Numbered from the stretch's first letter, positions 34,309 through 44,033 are shown. The stretch: DNA of 64,000 nucleotides from Mesorhizobium sp. NFR06 (GCF_900115245.1 NZ_FOVT01000002.1:1-64000), one strand, 5' to 3'. The notes: generated by a model from the sequence alone, not told the origin. Numbers and translations are program-made.

Positions 34309-34596
34309 TCAGGCGGAGCCTTCACCCTCGATATCGCTCCGCCTCGCCCCCCGGACCAGAGACGCCTCGCGCTGGCGGCCAGAACTGGCTTTCGCCTTAC
34401 GGCTGCGCCAGCCGCGATCGGAGCGGACGAAGGCCTCCAGCATGTGGGGGATCAGCGCCGCGGTATCAACGGGCTCATAAAGCCGGCTGTGCTCGGCCGC
34501 ATATTGGTCCAGCTCATCCATCAGGGGCTCAGGCAGAATGACCGTCACGCGCACCACGCCGACTTTCGGCAGCCGACCGAGCCTCAGTTCCGACAT
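34309..34596 (-). CDS. DUF2274 protein at the end of the trb operon
   Basis: A 95-residue protein beginning MSELRLGRLPKVGVVRVTVI, then LPEPLMDELDQYAAEHSRLY. DUF2274 proteins regularly follow trbI in ICE transfer operons. A ribbon-helix-helix-like N-terminus and a basic tail suggest DNA binding or regulation, but the function is not established. It is translated in overlap with a small upstream ORF. Confidence 0.85.
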   Translation of the reverse strand: MSELRLGRLPKVGVVRVTVILPEPLMDELDQYAAEHSRLYEPVDTAALIPHMLEAFVRSDRGWRSRKAKASSGRQREASLVRGARRSDIEGEGSA

Positions 34597-34727
34597 GCTT
34601 CGGCTCCTTCTTGCGAGACCAAGATTTGTTGACTCTCCAGATGACCTGCATCGCCGCGCGCCGCCATGTCCAAAACGGCTCTTAAAGCTTTGTCGTCTGT
34701 GATCAGGCCGGGTTCCAAATTGCTCAT
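34584..34727 (-). CDS. Possible 47-residue linker ORF between trbI and DUF2274
   Basis: From ATG 34727 the frame reads MSNLEPGLITDDKALRAVLD and MAARGDAGHLESQQ, ending at 34584 inside the start of the DUF2274 gene. Its size, position just after trbI and overlap with the next gene suggest translational coupling. No family is recognised. Confidence 0.4.
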   Translation of the reverse strand: MSNLEPGLITDDKALRAVLDMAARGDAGHLESQQILVSQEGAEACRN

Positions 34728-34732
34728 TCTTG

Positions 34733-35887
34733 TTAACCTCGGTAGGGCTCGAGCACGAGATCGCGCGTGACGATGACCCTGACCGGGAAGCCCGGTCGAA
34801 TGGTCAGGGTGGGCGCGACATTGAGCTGGCGTCGGATGACCTGCTGTCCGGCGTCATTGATGGTGTCCTGGCCGCCATTGCGGATGGCGCGCAGAAGCCG
34901 GTCTTCATCGTCGACCGCGAGCTCGGCACTGACGGAAAGGAGCGTCGACAGGCCCGCGGCTTTCGCCAATTCCCACCAATGGTAATCGACGCCATCCTCA
35001 AGCCCGGCATAGCCGTGCATGTCAGCCCCCGGCTGGCGCTCGAGGACAATGGAGCGCCCATTGGGAAAGATGAGCCTGTTCCACACCAGGAGCACCCGGC
35101 GCTGCCCGAACTGCTCGTTGTTGTCGTACTGGCCGATGATGCGCGTACCTTGTGGCACGAGCAGAATCCGGCCGGTGGGACTGTCATAGATATTCTCCGT
35201 CACTTGCGCAGTGATCTGCCCAGGCAGGTCGGATCGGATGCCAGTGATCAGCGCGGCTGGGATCACGCCGCCGGCCTGAAGCACATAGGGTGAGGCTGGT
35301 GGGGCCACCCGATCGGGGGCCATGGTGCGTCGATCGACGGAGGCGTTGAGGAAGGCAAGTTGCCGATCCTGCGCGGTCGGCTGGCCGGGTTGGCCGCTGA
35401 GATCGAGGCCGGCGAGATTCGGGGCGCTCGTTCCGCCAGACGTTCCGGCCGTTGTCGTGGCGGCCGGCGCTGTCTGGAAGAAAACACGACTGGTGCGTGC
35501 TGCCTCTTCCTCGGCCCGCTTGCGCTGTTCGGCTTCATCGACGGAGGGCGTTGCTATGGCCGTTGGAACAACAGGCTGCCCCTTGTTTTGTGCGTCCAGC
35601 ATGGGTCGGCCAAGATCGCCGGGCAAAGGCGGGCCAAGGATCGGGCCGGTATAGTCGCGCGGCAGACCGGAGAGACCATCGGCGGTTTGCCGGTTGGCGG
35701 TCGAGTAGAGTTCCTTGCCGTCATCGCCCGTGGCACGCGTCTGAAGGGCATAGATCAGCGCGCCACCCACTCCCAGCGCAGTGGCGAAACCGACGCCGGC
35801 GAGCACCTTGCGCGAGAGCCGCGTGACGCGCGGCGGTTCCGGGCGAAGCCGCATCGGGGCACCGGGATTCGTTTTATTCTCGCTCAT
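34733..35887 (-). CDS. trbI: TrbI mating-pair formation protein (VirB10-like)
   Basis: 384 residues from the ATG at 35887, which overlaps the trbG stop (ATGA). One N-terminal membrane helix (VLAGVGFATALGVGGALIYA), a proline- and threonine-rich periplasmic stretch, and the TrbI/VirB10 beta-barrel core (LQAGGVIPAALITGIRSDLP, ILLVPQGTRIIGQYDNNEQF, WNRLIFPNG). It joins inner- and outer-membrane parts of the conjugation channel. It is the last large gene of the trb operon. Confidence 0.95.
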   Translation of the reverse strand: MSENKTNPGAPMRLRPEPPRVTRLSRKVLAGVGFATALGVGGALIYALQTRATGDDGKELYSTANRQTADGLSGLPRDYTGPILGPPLPGDLGRPMLDAQNKGQPVVPTAIATPSVDEAEQRKRAEEEAARTSRVFFQTAPAATTTAGTSGGTSAPNLAGLDLSGQPGQPTAQDRQLAFLNASVDRRTMAPDRVAPPASPYVLQAGGVIPAALITGIRSDLPGQITAQVTENIYDSPTGRILLVPQGTRIIGQYDNNEQFGQRRVLLVWNRLIFPNGRSIVLERQPGADMHGYAGLEDGVDYHWWELAKAAGLSTLLSVSAELAVDDEDRLLRAIRNGGQDTINDAGQQVIRRQLNVAPTLTIRPGFPVRVIVTRDLVLEPYRG

Positions 35888-36870
35888 GAGGATGGCCTTC
35901 CATCGGTACGAGCGATCATGACGGTTTGCTGGTGCTTGCCGCCGCCGAGGCGCAGCTCGGCCGCGCCGAACAGGCGGTCCACGATCAGGATGTGCTGGTA
36001 GATTCGGCTGTTGGCGATCTGCGCCTCGCCGTCGGGCCCGATGATGAAGATCGGTGGCATCTCGCCCTGCTCGATGCCGCGCGGAAACTCGACGTAGACC
36101 CGTCTGCCGTCGTCGTAGACGGAAATCGGCTTCCATGGCGGGTTGTCGCCACTTAGGCGATAGCGATAGTTGCGCGCGGCGGCGGCAGGGATGATCGGTG
36201 TCGTCGGAACGCTTTGCCGCTGCCCGGCGGGCTGCGATGGATACGTCCAGGCGACAGCGGGCATGTAAGGCTTCTGGCCGGAGCGGAACTCGATCATGTA
36301 GGTGCGGCGATCGGTCGTGATGACCAGATTTGTGGTGATGTCGGCCCGCGTCGGCTTGACCAGCACATGAACCCGCCGAGTCACACCCGATCCGCTCTCG
36401 GTGTCGCCGATGATCCAGCGGGCGGTATCGCCCGCCGCGATCGGGCCGGTCCCGGTCAGGCTCTCACCGGGCTCAAGCGCGATGTCAGTGATCTGCCCAG
36501 GCGCTGCATAGACTTGGTAGAGCGCGCCTTCCGACCAGGGATAGATTTGGATGGCATTGTAGTAACCCTCACGGCGCGGTTGGACCCGGGCGGCGGCGTT
36601 GGCATTCTCGACGCGCGCGATCGGCTCCGTGGCCGCATTCCCGCCGCGCGCGGGAATCCAGGCCGGCGGGATGTGCAGCGGCCGCGGCCGGTCTTCGGCA
36701 ATGGCGGCAGGCAGCGCGGGCAGTGGCGGCACGCTGGCATCGTAGCTGATCTGCGGCGGCCTATGCGGCGTGGCGCAACCGGCAAGGGTCGCGCCGGAAA
36801 GCACGATCGCCGAAATTGCCAATTTGCCGAGAGAAGGAGTTCCGCCTTTGCGGATCGTCGGCCGGTTCAT
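35884..36870 (-). CDS. trbG: TrbG mating-pair formation lipoprotein (VirB9-like)
   Basis: 328 residues. A signal sequence ends in a lipobox-like LAGCATP. The C-terminal VirB9 domain has YRYRLSGDNPPWKPISVYDD and GRRVYVEFP, with a preceding MIEFRSGQKPYMPAVAWTYP. It builds the outer-membrane core with TrbI and TrbF. It overlaps trbI by four bases and is joined to trbF by an ATGA overlap. Confidence 0.95.
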   Translation of the reverse strand: MNRPTIRKGGTPSLGKLAISAIVLSGATLAGCATPHRPPQISYDASVPPLPALPAAIAEDRPRPLHIPPAWIPARGGNAATEPIARVENANAAARVQPRREGYYNAIQIYPWSEGALYQVYAAPGQITDIALEPGESLTGTGPIAAGDTARWIIGDTESGSGVTRRVHVLVKPTRADITTNLVITTDRRTYMIEFRSGQKPYMPAVAWTYPSQPAGQRQSVPTTPIIPAAAARNYRYRLSGDNPPWKPISVYDDGRRVYVEFPRGIEQGEMPPIFIIGPDGEAQIANSRIYQHILIVDRLFGAAELRLGGGKHQQTVMIARTDGRPSS

Positions 36871-37556
36871 TGGCTCATCTCCCGCGACCAGTTGATGGCG
36901 TTGATGTAGATGCCCAGCGGATTGGCCTTGAGCCGGTCGGCATCATGCGGCGGCTGCACCACTATGGTCAGGATCGCGGTCCAGCGCTCGGTGGTGGAGA
37001 GCTGGCCGTTCTCGTAACGCCTCTCTGTCCAGGCTACCCTGAAGGAATCCGGCGAGGCGCGGATCACGCTGGAGACTTCGACCGCGACCTGGCTCTTGCC
37101 GATCCGTGCGAACGGATCGCTGGCGCGAGCGTAGTCGTTAAGAGCCGCCGCACCTTGATCGGTCGTCCACTCGTAGGCGCGCAGCCAGTTCTGCCGAACG
37201 ATGACGGGGTCGGCGGAAATCGCGCGAACCTGCTCGATGAAGCGAGCCAGATGCCACGCCACCTGCGGATCGGTGGGCCGGTAATCGGCCGTCGCAGGCC
37301 CGACCGTCTGCGCCTGGCCAAGTTTGTCAACTTGCACGACCCAGGGCACGACGGTCCCTCGCCCGGACTGCCAGATCAGGGCTATGGCGAAGCCCCCCGT
37401 GAGCACCAGGGATCCGAAGGCCATCATCCGCCAGTTCCTGGCCTGGACGCGGACCGAGCCTATCCGCTCGTCCCAGACCTGTGCGGCCTTTTGGTAGGGC
37501 GTCTCTGGCTGAGGGGTCTTGCCGTAGTGCGCGGCAGGTCGCTTGAAAGGGGTCAT
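36867..37556 (-). CDS. trbF: TrbF mating-pair formation protein (VirB8-like)
   Basis: 229 residues: short cytosolic start (FKRPAAHYGKTPQPETPYQK), one membrane helix (MMAFGSLVLTGGFAIALIWQ), then the periplasmic VirB8-like domain with VVPWVVQVDKLGQAQTVGPA and WTAILTIVVQPPHDADRLKA, ending NPLGIYINAINWSREM. It nucleates the inner-membrane complex. Overlapped four bases at both ends by its operon neighbours. Confidence 0.95.
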   Translation of the reverse strand: MTPFKRPAAHYGKTPQPETPYQKAAQVWDERIGSVRVQARNWRMMAFGSLVLTGGFAIALIWQSGRGTVVPWVVQVDKLGQAQTVGPATADYRPTDPQVAWHLARFIEQVRAISADPVIVRQNWLRAYEWTTDQGAAALNDYARASDPFARIGKSQVAVEVSSVIRASPDSFRVAWTERRYENGQLSTTERWTAILTIVVQPPHDADRLKANPLGIYINAINWSREMSQ

Positions 37557-38914
37557 GAACGGTCACCTTCGGAGAGATTGACGGATGCGCCGGAGCCGTG
37601 GCCGTCGCCGGATCGGACCGCGTGCGCGGCAGCGCTGACGCCATGGCCTAAATGCCGGCCGCGCTGCATGCGCTGCGCCCAGGCGGGCGGGCTATCGGCC
37701 GCGGACATCTGACGCGGCGATGAGGCGTTGGCATCGTGGCCCAACGTTCCCAGGGTCCAGGAGCCACCGGTCGCGGCGAACACCGCCTTGGCGCCATCGG
37801 ACGAAGCGGAGCTTGCGCCTTCGGAAGTACGCCGTGCAGCGCGTTTGAGCGGCGAGACGGCGGCCGCGCCGGCCGCGCGCGCCACTCCGCCCAAGCCTGA
37901 CGCGACGCCGGCGGCGCCGGATTGCCCGAGCGAGCCGAGGCTATAAGCAGTCGACGTGGCACCAACCACGACCGCTCCGCCCCGCATGGCGCCCGCGCCT
38001 CCCGAAACGGCTGAGGCACCTCCCCTCCCCGCCAGCGTCGCGACGCCGCCGGCCGCAAGGGCTGCACCGCCAACCGCGAGGCCGGTACCGATCGCAGCGC
38101 CGGCACCGAGCTGCGGCCCGCCGGAAACAAGACCAGAGGCAATGCCGGGTCCGAAAATGCCGAGACCCAGAAGCGACAGGGCGGCGAGCACCACTGTCAT
38201 GGCGTCGTCGATGGATGGCGTCCGATCGCCGAAACCTTGCGTGAATTGGCCGAAAAGCGTCGAGCCGATGCCGATGACGACGGCAAGCACCAGCACCTTG
38301 ACACCGCTTGAGATGACGTTGCCAAGCACGCGTTCGGCCATGAAGGCGGTCTTGCCGAACAGTCCGAACGGGATCAGCACGAACCCTGCGAGCGTCGTCA
38401 GCTTGAACTCTATCAAGGTGACGAAGAGCTGGATCGCCAGGATGAAGAAGGCGAGGATGACCAGCGCCCAGGCGAATAGCAGGCAGGCGATCTGGATGAA
38501 ATTCTCGAAGAAGGCGACCCAGCCCATCAGGTCGGAGATGGATTCCAGCAGCGGCCGTGCGGCGTCAAGCCCGGTCTGCGCCACGTTGCCGGGGCGCATG
38601 AGGTCCGTGGCCGAGAAGCCGGTGCCGCTCGCCTTCAGGCCGAGGCCGGCAAAGCTCTCGAAGACGATTTTCGCGAGATTGTTCCAGTTGGAGATCAGAT
38701 AGGCGAAGGCGCCGACGAACAATGTCTTCTTGACGAGCCGGGCGAGGATATCGTCATCCGCGCCCCAGCTCCAGAACAAGGCGGCGAGCGTGACGTCGAT
38801 GACGATCAGCGTCGTGGCGATGAAGCCCACCTCGCCGCCGAGCAGGCCGAAACCCGAGTCTATGTAGCGGGTGAAGACCCCAAGGAAATTGTCGATGACG
38901 CCCGAACCGCCCAT
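37553..38914 (-). CDS. trbL: TrbL membrane channel protein (VirB6-like)
   Basis: 453 residues. The N-terminal half has six or so membrane helices (FIATTLIVIDVTLAALFWSW, LLFAWALVILAFFILAIQLF, LTTLAGFVLIPFGLFG), the C-terminal half a low-complexity alanine/glycine/serine tail (VASGLGGVARAAGAAAVSPL). This is the usual TrbL plan: a polytopic inner-membrane component of the T4SS. Confidence 0.93.
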   Translation of the reverse strand: MGGSGVIDNFLGVFTRYIDSGFGLLGGEVGFIATTLIVIDVTLAALFWSWGADDDILARLVKKTLFVGAFAYLISNWNNLAKIVFESFAGLGLKASGTGFSATDLMRPGNVAQTGLDAARPLLESISDLMGWVAFFENFIQIACLLFAWALVILAFFILAIQLFVTLIEFKLTTLAGFVLIPFGLFGKTAFMAERVLGNVISSGVKVLVLAVVIGIGSTLFGQFTQGFGDRTPSIDDAMTVVLAALSLLGLGIFGPGIASGLVSGGPQLGAGAAIGTGLAVGGAALAAGGVATLAGRGGASAVSGGAGAMRGGAVVVGATSTAYSLGSLGQSGAAGVASGLGGVARAAGAAAVSPLKRAARRTSEGASSASSDGAKAVFAATGGSWTLGTLGHDANASSPRQMSAADSPPAWAQRMQRGRHLGHGVSAAAHAVRSGDGHGSGASVNLSEGDRS

Positions 38915-38917
38915 GCG

Positions 38918-39199
38918 TCACCGCCCTTCGGCAGAGCGCGAAGTGTCGGGCGCCCGGCCGAGGAAGCGATCGCGGGTCTCGGCCCAGACGCGCAGGCACT
39001 TGGAATCCTCGGCCGCCTTCAAGCCAAGCTGCTGGCACCAGCGCTGGCCTTCCCGCAGCGGATCGCGGTAAGGCTGACGGAGGGATCCCGATGGCAAGGG
39101 GGATGGCTCGTCCTTGCGGCTCAGCTCAATCACCGTCACCGTAATGGCAACGGCGACGAAGGCGATGGCGCCCAACCGGGCCAGCATCCTGACATCCAT
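38918..39199 (-). CDS. TrbK-like entry exclusion protein
   Basis: 93 residues in the trbK position between trbJ and trbL. One N-terminal membrane helix (LGAIAFVAVAITVTVIELSR) and a short periplasmic domain with two conserved cysteines (QRWCQQLGL and DSKCLRVWAETR). The pattern matches the alternative TrbK group of ICEs; RP4 TrbK is an entry-exclusion lipoprotein. No lipobox is present here, so function is by position and pattern. Confidence 0.8.
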   Translation of the reverse strand: MDVRMLARLGAIAFVAVAITVTVIELSRKDEPSPLPSGSLRQPYRDPLREGQRWCQQLGLKAAEDSKCLRVWAETRDRFLGRAPDTSRSAEGR

Positions 39200-39208
39200 C
39201 AGCCCACC

Positions 39209-39973
39209 TCAATTGCCGCTGCTGAACATCTGCGCGTTGCCGGGCTGATACGCGCTTCCCGGCGCCAGGAAGCGGCGGCGCTGCTCGCGCCCCTGAGCGG
39301 CTGCGGCCGCGCGTTCGGCATCGGAGAGTGCAGCCGCACGGCCATTGGCCGAAATGAGCGCGATCAGGTCAGAGAACTGCTGCGACTGGAGTGCCAGGAT
39401 CTGATTGCCGGCCTGTGTTGCCTGAAGCGCGCCGGTCGCGCCCTGACTCTGGCTGACCAGCGTCGACATCTGAGTGCGGGTGGTGTCGATGTTGCCGACC
39501 ACACCAGCCTGCACCCGCATGGCGTCCTGCAGTCCGCCGACCGTGTTCTGCCAGCGGGTGCGCGCGTCCGCGACGAGTTGCTGATCCGTCGCTGACATCG
39601 ACACACTGGCGTATTGGCTGCTGAATGCCTGATCGATCTGCTGGACGTTGAAGGCGATGTTCTGTGCTTCACCCAACAGCTGCTGAGTACGCTGGACATT
39701 CTGCTGGATCTGCTGGAGCGCGGAATAAGGCAGGCTTGCGAGGTTGCGGGCCTGGTTGATGAGCATCTGCGCCTGATTTTGCAGGCTGGTGATCTGGTTG
39801 TTGATCTGCTCCAGCGCGCGGGCGGCCTGCAAAACGTTCTGCGCATAGTTCGTGGGATCAAAGACGATGAGCGCGTGCGCAGGCGTCATCAGCATCGGCG
39901 ACAGCGTGAGCGGCGGCGCGAATAGAGTGGCTGCCAAGACGATGGCGTGCAAACGGGAACGGCGGGGGGTCAT
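39209..39973 (-). CDS. trbJ: TrbJ mating-pair formation protein (VirB5-like)
   Basis: 254 residues. Signal peptide (LHAIVLAATLFAPPLTL), then IVFDPTNYAQNVLQAARALE and long coiled-coil-like helices rich in glutamine (QINNQITSLQNQAQMLINQA). This is the VirB5/TrbJ minor-pilus component. Its 5' end overlaps trbE by four bases. Confidence 0.94.
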   Translation of the reverse strand: MTPRRSRLHAIVLAATLFAPPLTLSPMLMTPAHALIVFDPTNYAQNVLQAARALEQINNQITSLQNQAQMLINQARNLASLPYSALQQIQQNVQRTQQLLGEAQNIAFNVQQIDQAFSSQYASVSMSATDQQLVADARTRWQNTVGGLQDAMRVQAGVVGNIDTTRTQMSTLVSQSQGATGALQATQAGNQILALQSQQFSDLIALISANGRAAALSDAERAAAAAQGREQRRRFLAPGSAYQPGNAQMFSSGN

Positions 39974-42426
39974 GGTTGGGTCTCCTTTTCGGTCTGAGGC
40001 ATGCGCGTCGGGACGTTGGGAAGAAGATCGGCGGCCCAGCTGACATTGCGGGCCCGAAGCCAGGCTGCCAGGAATTGATCGCGACCAAGTTCGGCCATGA
40101 GGCTGGCGATCAGCGTTTGGTCTGACTTGGAGTTCGCGGCGCAGAGCGCGAGGGCGACCTCCGACAGGCCGAGTTCAAATAGCCGATTGCCGGGCCGGGA
40201 CTGGCAGTAGTAGTCGCGCTTGGGCGTTGCGCGCGCGAGGAGTTCGATCTGCCGGTCGTTGAGCCCGAAGCGGCGGTAAATCGCAGTGATCTGCGGCTCG
40301 ATGGCGCGCTCGTTTGGCAGCAATAGCCGCGTCGGGCAGCTTTCGATGATGGCGGGCGCGATGGCAGAGTTGTCGATGTCGCTGAGCGACTGGGTGGCGA
40401 AGACGACGGAAGCGTTCTTCTTGCGCAGCGTCTTCAGCCATTCACGCAGTTGTGCCGCGAAACCCTCGTCGTCGAGGGCGAGCCACCCCTCGTCGATGAT
40501 CAGCAGCGTCGGTCGCCCGTCGAGCCGGTCGCCGATGCGGTGAAACAGGTAGGCCAGCACGGCCGGCGCCGCGCCCGTACCTACAAGGCCCTCGATCTCG
40601 AACGCCTGCACGTCGGCCGAGCCCAGATGTTCGGACTCTGCATCGAGCAACCGACCGTAGGGACCGCCAACGCAGAACGGGCGCAAGCCCTGCTTGAGCT
40701 CGTTCGATTGGATGAGCACGCTGAGGCCGGTGATGGTGCGCTCCTGGACCGGAGCGGAAGCAAGCGAGGTCAGCGCCGTCCAGATGTACTCCTTTGACTC
40801 CGGCGTGATTTCGACGCGTTCGCGCCTGAGGATGGCGACGATCCAGTCCGCCGCCCAGGCGCGTTCATAGGTGTCGTGAATCCCTGCAAGCGGTTGAAGG
40901 GAAACCGAGTTGTCCGAGCCTTCGGTCAAACCGCCGCCGAGATCGTGCCAGTCGCCGCCCATGGCGAGCGCGGCCGCACGGATCGAGCCACCAAAGTCGA
41001 AGGCGAAGACCTGGGAGCCCTGGTAGCGCCGAAACTGCAGCGCCATGAGCGCCAGCAGCACGGACTTGCCGGCGCCGGTCGGACCGACGACGAGCGTGTG
41101 GCCGACATCACCGACATGCAAAGAAAACCGGAACGGGGTCGAGCCTTCGGTTCTGCCATAAAGCAGGGGGGGCGCCTCGAAGTGCTCGTCCCGCTCCGGC
41201 CCCGCCCACACGGCACTCAGGGGGATCATGTGGGCGAGATTCAAAGTGCTGATCGGAGGCTGACGGACATTGGCGTAGGCATGTCCAGGCAGCGAGCCGA
41301 GCCAGGCGTCGAGAGCGTTGACCGTCTCGACCATGGCCGTGAAGTCGCGGCCCTGGATGACCTTTTCGGCCAGGCGGAGCTTCTCGTCGGCGACGCGGGG
41401 ATCGGCGTCCCAGACGGTGATCGTGGCCGTGACATAGGCCATGCCGGCGACGTCGGCCCCGAGCTCCTGCAAGGCCACATCTGCGTCGGCGGCCTTGTTC
41501 GCCGCATCGGTATCCACAAGCACCGACGCCTCATTCGTCATGACCTCTTTCAGGATCGCGGCGATCGACTTGCGCTTGGCAAACCATTGCCGGCGAATGC
41601 GTGTGAGCATTTTCGTCGCGTCGGTCTTGTCGAGCAGGATCGCGCGCGTGCTCCAACGATAGGCAAAGGCCAGCCGGTTCAGGTCATCGAGCAGGCCGGG
41701 CGTGGTCGCGGTCGGGAATCCGACGATCGTGAGGATGCGCAGATGCTGGTCGCCAAGGCGCGGCTCGAGGCCGCCGGTAAGCGGCTGGTCGGCCAGCAGC
41801 GCGTCGAGATAGATCGGCGTCTCGGGAACGCGAACGGGGTGCCGCCTGGTGGAGATCGCCGAGTGGAGGTAGGTCAGGGACTCGCTGTCATCGAGCCAAT
41901 CGCATTCCGGCATGAAGCCGTCGAGCAACGCGAGCACGCGATCTGTGCGATCGATGAAGCTGCGCAGGATTTCGTGAGGATCGACGCCGGATCGTTCGCG
42001 GCCCTCGTAGAGCCAGGCTTCTGTGCGTGCGGCTTCCTCGGCCGGCGGCAGATAGACGAAAGTCAGGAAGTAGCGTGACACGAAATGCGCGCCGGCCTCC
42101 TCGAAGTCGGCCTTGCGCTCGGCATCGACCAGCGCTGAGGCAGGATCGGGAAAGGTGCTGTCCGGATAGGTAGCAGCTTCGGTGCGTTGTGCCTCGACGA
42201 AGATACTCCAGCCCGATCCGAGGCGGCGCAAGGCGTTGTTTATACGCGAGGCAACGGCAACCAGCTCGGCCGCGACTGCAGAATCGAGATCGGGACCGCG
42301 AAAGCGCGCGCTGCGCTGAAAGCTGCCGTCCTTGTTGAGCACCACGCCCTGGCCTACGAGCGCGGCCCAGGGCAGATAGTCGGCAAGGCGGCTGGCGGTG
42401 CGGCGATATTCGGCAAGGTTCATCAT
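39970..42426 (-). CDS. trbE: TrbE T4SS ATPase (VirB4-like)
   Basis: About 818 residues from ATG 42426 (MMNLAEYRRTASRLADYLPW); the upstream open frame is not coding. An N-terminal VirB4 domain leads to the ATPase with Walker A VVGPTGAGKSVLLALM, Walker B LLIIDEGWLALDD and the motif VVFATQSLSDIDNSAIAPAI. It powers pilus assembly and substrate transfer at the inner membrane. It starts 13 bases after the trbD stop. Confidence 0.96.
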   Translation of the reverse strand: MMNLAEYRRTASRLADYLPWAALVGQGVVLNKDGSFQRSARFRGPDLDSAVAAELVAVASRINNALRRLGSGWSIFVEAQRTEAATYPDSTFPDPASALVDAERKADFEEAGAHFVSRYFLTFVYLPPAEEAARTEAWLYEGRERSGVDPHEILRSFIDRTDRVLALLDGFMPECDWLDDSESLTYLHSAISTRRHPVRVPETPIYLDALLADQPLTGGLEPRLGDQHLRILTIVGFPTATTPGLLDDLNRLAFAYRWSTRAILLDKTDATKMLTRIRRQWFAKRKSIAAILKEVMTNEASVLVDTDAANKAADADVALQELGADVAGMAYVTATITVWDADPRVADEKLRLAEKVIQGRDFTAMVETVNALDAWLGSLPGHAYANVRQPPISTLNLAHMIPLSAVWAGPERDEHFEAPPLLYGRTEGSTPFRFSLHVGDVGHTLVVGPTGAGKSVLLALMALQFRRYQGSQVFAFDFGGSIRAAALAMGGDWHDLGGGLTEGSDNSVSLQPLAGIHDTYERAWAADWIVAILRRERVEITPESKEYIWTALTSLASAPVQERTITGLSVLIQSNELKQGLRPFCVGGPYGRLLDAESEHLGSADVQAFEIEGLVGTGAAPAVLAYLFHRIGDRLDGRPTLLIIDEGWLALDDEGFAAQLREWLKTLRKKNASVVFATQSLSDIDNSAIAPAIIESCPTRLLLPNERAIEPQITAIYRRFGLNDRQIELLARATPKRDYYCQSRPGNRLFELGLSEVALALCAANSKSDQTLIASLMAELGRDQFLAAWLRARNVSWAADLLPNVPTRMPQTEKETQP

Positions 42427-42439
42427 TGGCACGTCTCCC

Positions 42440-42721
42440 TCAAACCGACAGATGACCGGGAATGCGCAGATGCCTGCGGCCCACCTCGACGAAGAGCGGA
42501 TCACGCCTGGCCGCCCAGACCGCTGCGAAATGGCCGATGGCCCAGATGGCGAGCCCGACCAGCCAAAGGCGCAGGCCGAGGCCGACCGCGCCGGCAAGTG
42601 TGCCGTTAAGAATGGCGATCGAGCGTGGGGCGCCGCCAAGCAGGATGTGCTCGGTCAGTGATCGATGGACCGGGATCGAAAATCCCGGCACCAGATCGAG
42701 CTGTTCGAATGCGGTCGCCAT
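42440..42721 (-). CDS. trbD: TrbD (VirB3-like)
   Basis: 93 residues: PVHRSLTEHILLGGAPRSIA, two membrane helices (LNGTLAGAVGLGLRLWLVGL and AIWAIGHFAAVWAA) and RRDPLFVEVGRRHL, the signature of TrbD/VirB3. It anchors the TrbE ATPase. Adjacent to trbC with a one-base overlap. Confidence 0.94.
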   Translation of the reverse strand: MATAFEQLDLVPGFSIPVHRSLTEHILLGGAPRSIAILNGTLAGAVGLGLRLWLVGLAIWAIGHFAAVWAARRDPLFVEVGRRHLRIPGHLSV

Positions 42722-43053
42722 CAGATCAGCGCCCCGCCGCCGAACGAAAAGAACGACAGGAAGAAGCTCGATGCCGCGAATGCAATGCTGAGGCCGAACA
42801 CGATCTGGATCAGCCGGCGGAAACCGCCCGATGTGTCGCCGAAGGCGAGCGTCAGCCCGGTGACGATGATTATGATGACGGCGATGATCTTGGAGACCGG
42901 TCCTTCGATCGATTGGAGGATCTTTTCGAGCGGCTGTTCCCAGGGCATCGATGAGCCAGAGGCATGGGCGGCGGGCGCCATGAGCAGGCTGACGGTCATC
43001 AAAGCGGCGGCCGCCGCGAGATCGCGACGAAAGCGAAGGGCGCGTTGGATCAT
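42721..43053 (-). CDS. trbC: TrbC pilin (VirB2-like)
   Basis: 110 residues. Signal peptide (LAAAAALMTVSLLMAPAAHA) and two hydrophobic helices (IIAVIIIIVTGLTLAFG and LIQIVFGLSIAFAASSFFLS) separated by a short DTSGGFRR loop, the plan of conjugative pilins that may be cyclised. First small gene after trbB, overlapping it by four bases. Confidence 0.94.
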   Translation of the reverse strand: MIQRALRFRRDLAAAAALMTVSLLMAPAAHASGSSMPWEQPLEKILQSIEGPVSKIIAVIIIIVTGLTLAFGDTSGGFRRLIQIVFGLSIAFAASSFFLSFFSFGGGALI

Positions 43054-44033
43054 TCGGGTTCTCCTTGCAAGCTGGTTACGGCTGGTATGATGCGATAGTC
43101 GCCACCCGGCCCGAGCCCTTCGACGCTGGCGAGTTCGACGAGCCGTCGCGCGGAGCCACGACCGGCAAGGACCGCAACGAGGTCGATGGTCTCGGCGATC
43201 AGGGCGCGCGGAACCGTGACGACGGCTTCCTGGATGAGTTGCTCAAGGCGGCGCAGCGCCCCGATGCCGGAGCCGGCGTGGATGGTTCCTATGCCGCCCG
43301 GATGTCCGGTTCCCCATGCCTTCAGCAAGTCGAGGGCTTCGGCCCCCCGGACTTCGCCGATGGGAATGCGATCCGGGCGCAGGCGCAGCGAGGACCGAAC
43401 CAGATCGGAGAGCGTGGCGACGCCGTCCTTCGTGCGCATGGCAACGAGGTTCGGCGCGGCACACTGCAGCTCGCGCGTGTCTTCGATGATCACGACCCGA
43501 TCGGCACTCTTCGCCACCTCGGCGAGCAGCGCGTTGGTCAGCGTCGTCTTGCCGGTCGAAGTGCCGCCCGCAACGAGGATGTTGGCGCGGGACGCTACGG
43601 CTGTACGAAGGATTGCTGCCTGGTCGGCGGTCATGATGTCGGAGGCGACGTAGTCGTCGAGCTTGAACACCGCGACGGCGGGTTTCCTGATCGCGAACGC
43701 GGGCGCCGCGACGACAGGCGGCAGCAGCCCTTCAAAACGCTCGCCGCTCTCCGGCAATTCGGCAGAAACGCGGGGCGAGCGCGAATGCACCTCGGCGCCG
43801 ACATGATGAGCGACAAGCCGCACGATGCGCTCGCCATCGGCGGCCGACATCGTCTCGCCCGTTTCCACTAGCCCTTCCGACAGCCGGTCAACCCAGATCC
43901 GGCCGTCCGGGTTCAGCATCACCTCGACAACACCGGGGTCCTCCAGATATCGACCGATGGCGGGCCCGAGCGCCGTCCTCAGCATGCGGGCGCCGCGCTG
44001 GATCGCTTCTGCTCGATGGTGGTGAGTAGTCAT
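43050..44033 (-). CDS. trbB: TrbB T4SS ATPase (VirB11-like)
   Basis: 327 residues. N-terminal domain ([20 protein letters not shown] and [17 protein letters not shown]), Walker [21 protein letters not shown], Walker B/Asp box [12 protein letters not shown], His box [18 protein letters not shown] and [16 protein letters not shown] hexameric ATPase at the base of the channel. It heads the trb genes after a gene-free 366-base stretch. Confidence 0.96.
   Translation of the reverse strand: MTTHHHRAEAIQRGARMLRTALGPAIGRYLEDPGVVEVMLNPDGRIWVDRLSEGLVETGETMSAADGERIVRLVAHHVGAEVHSRSPRVSAELPESGERFEGLLPPVVAAPAFAIRKPAVAVFKLDDYVASDIMTADQAAILRTAVASRANILVAGGTSTGKTTLTNALLAEVAKSADRVVIIEDTRELQCAAPNLVAMRTKDGVATLSDLVRSSLRLRPDRIPIGEVRGAEALDLLKAWGTGHPGGIGTIHAGSGIGALRRLEQLIQEAVVTVPRALIAETIDLVAVLAGRGSARRLVELASVEGLGPGGDYRIIPAVTSLQGEPE

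Noticed and set aside
40876..42078. A 400-residue plus-strand reading
   Set aside because: Antisense to trbE, whose Walker motifs and synteny are unambiguous.
42427..42639. The 5' extension of the trbE frame
   Set aside because: It would read through trbD in another frame; ATG 42426 right after trbD is the expected start.
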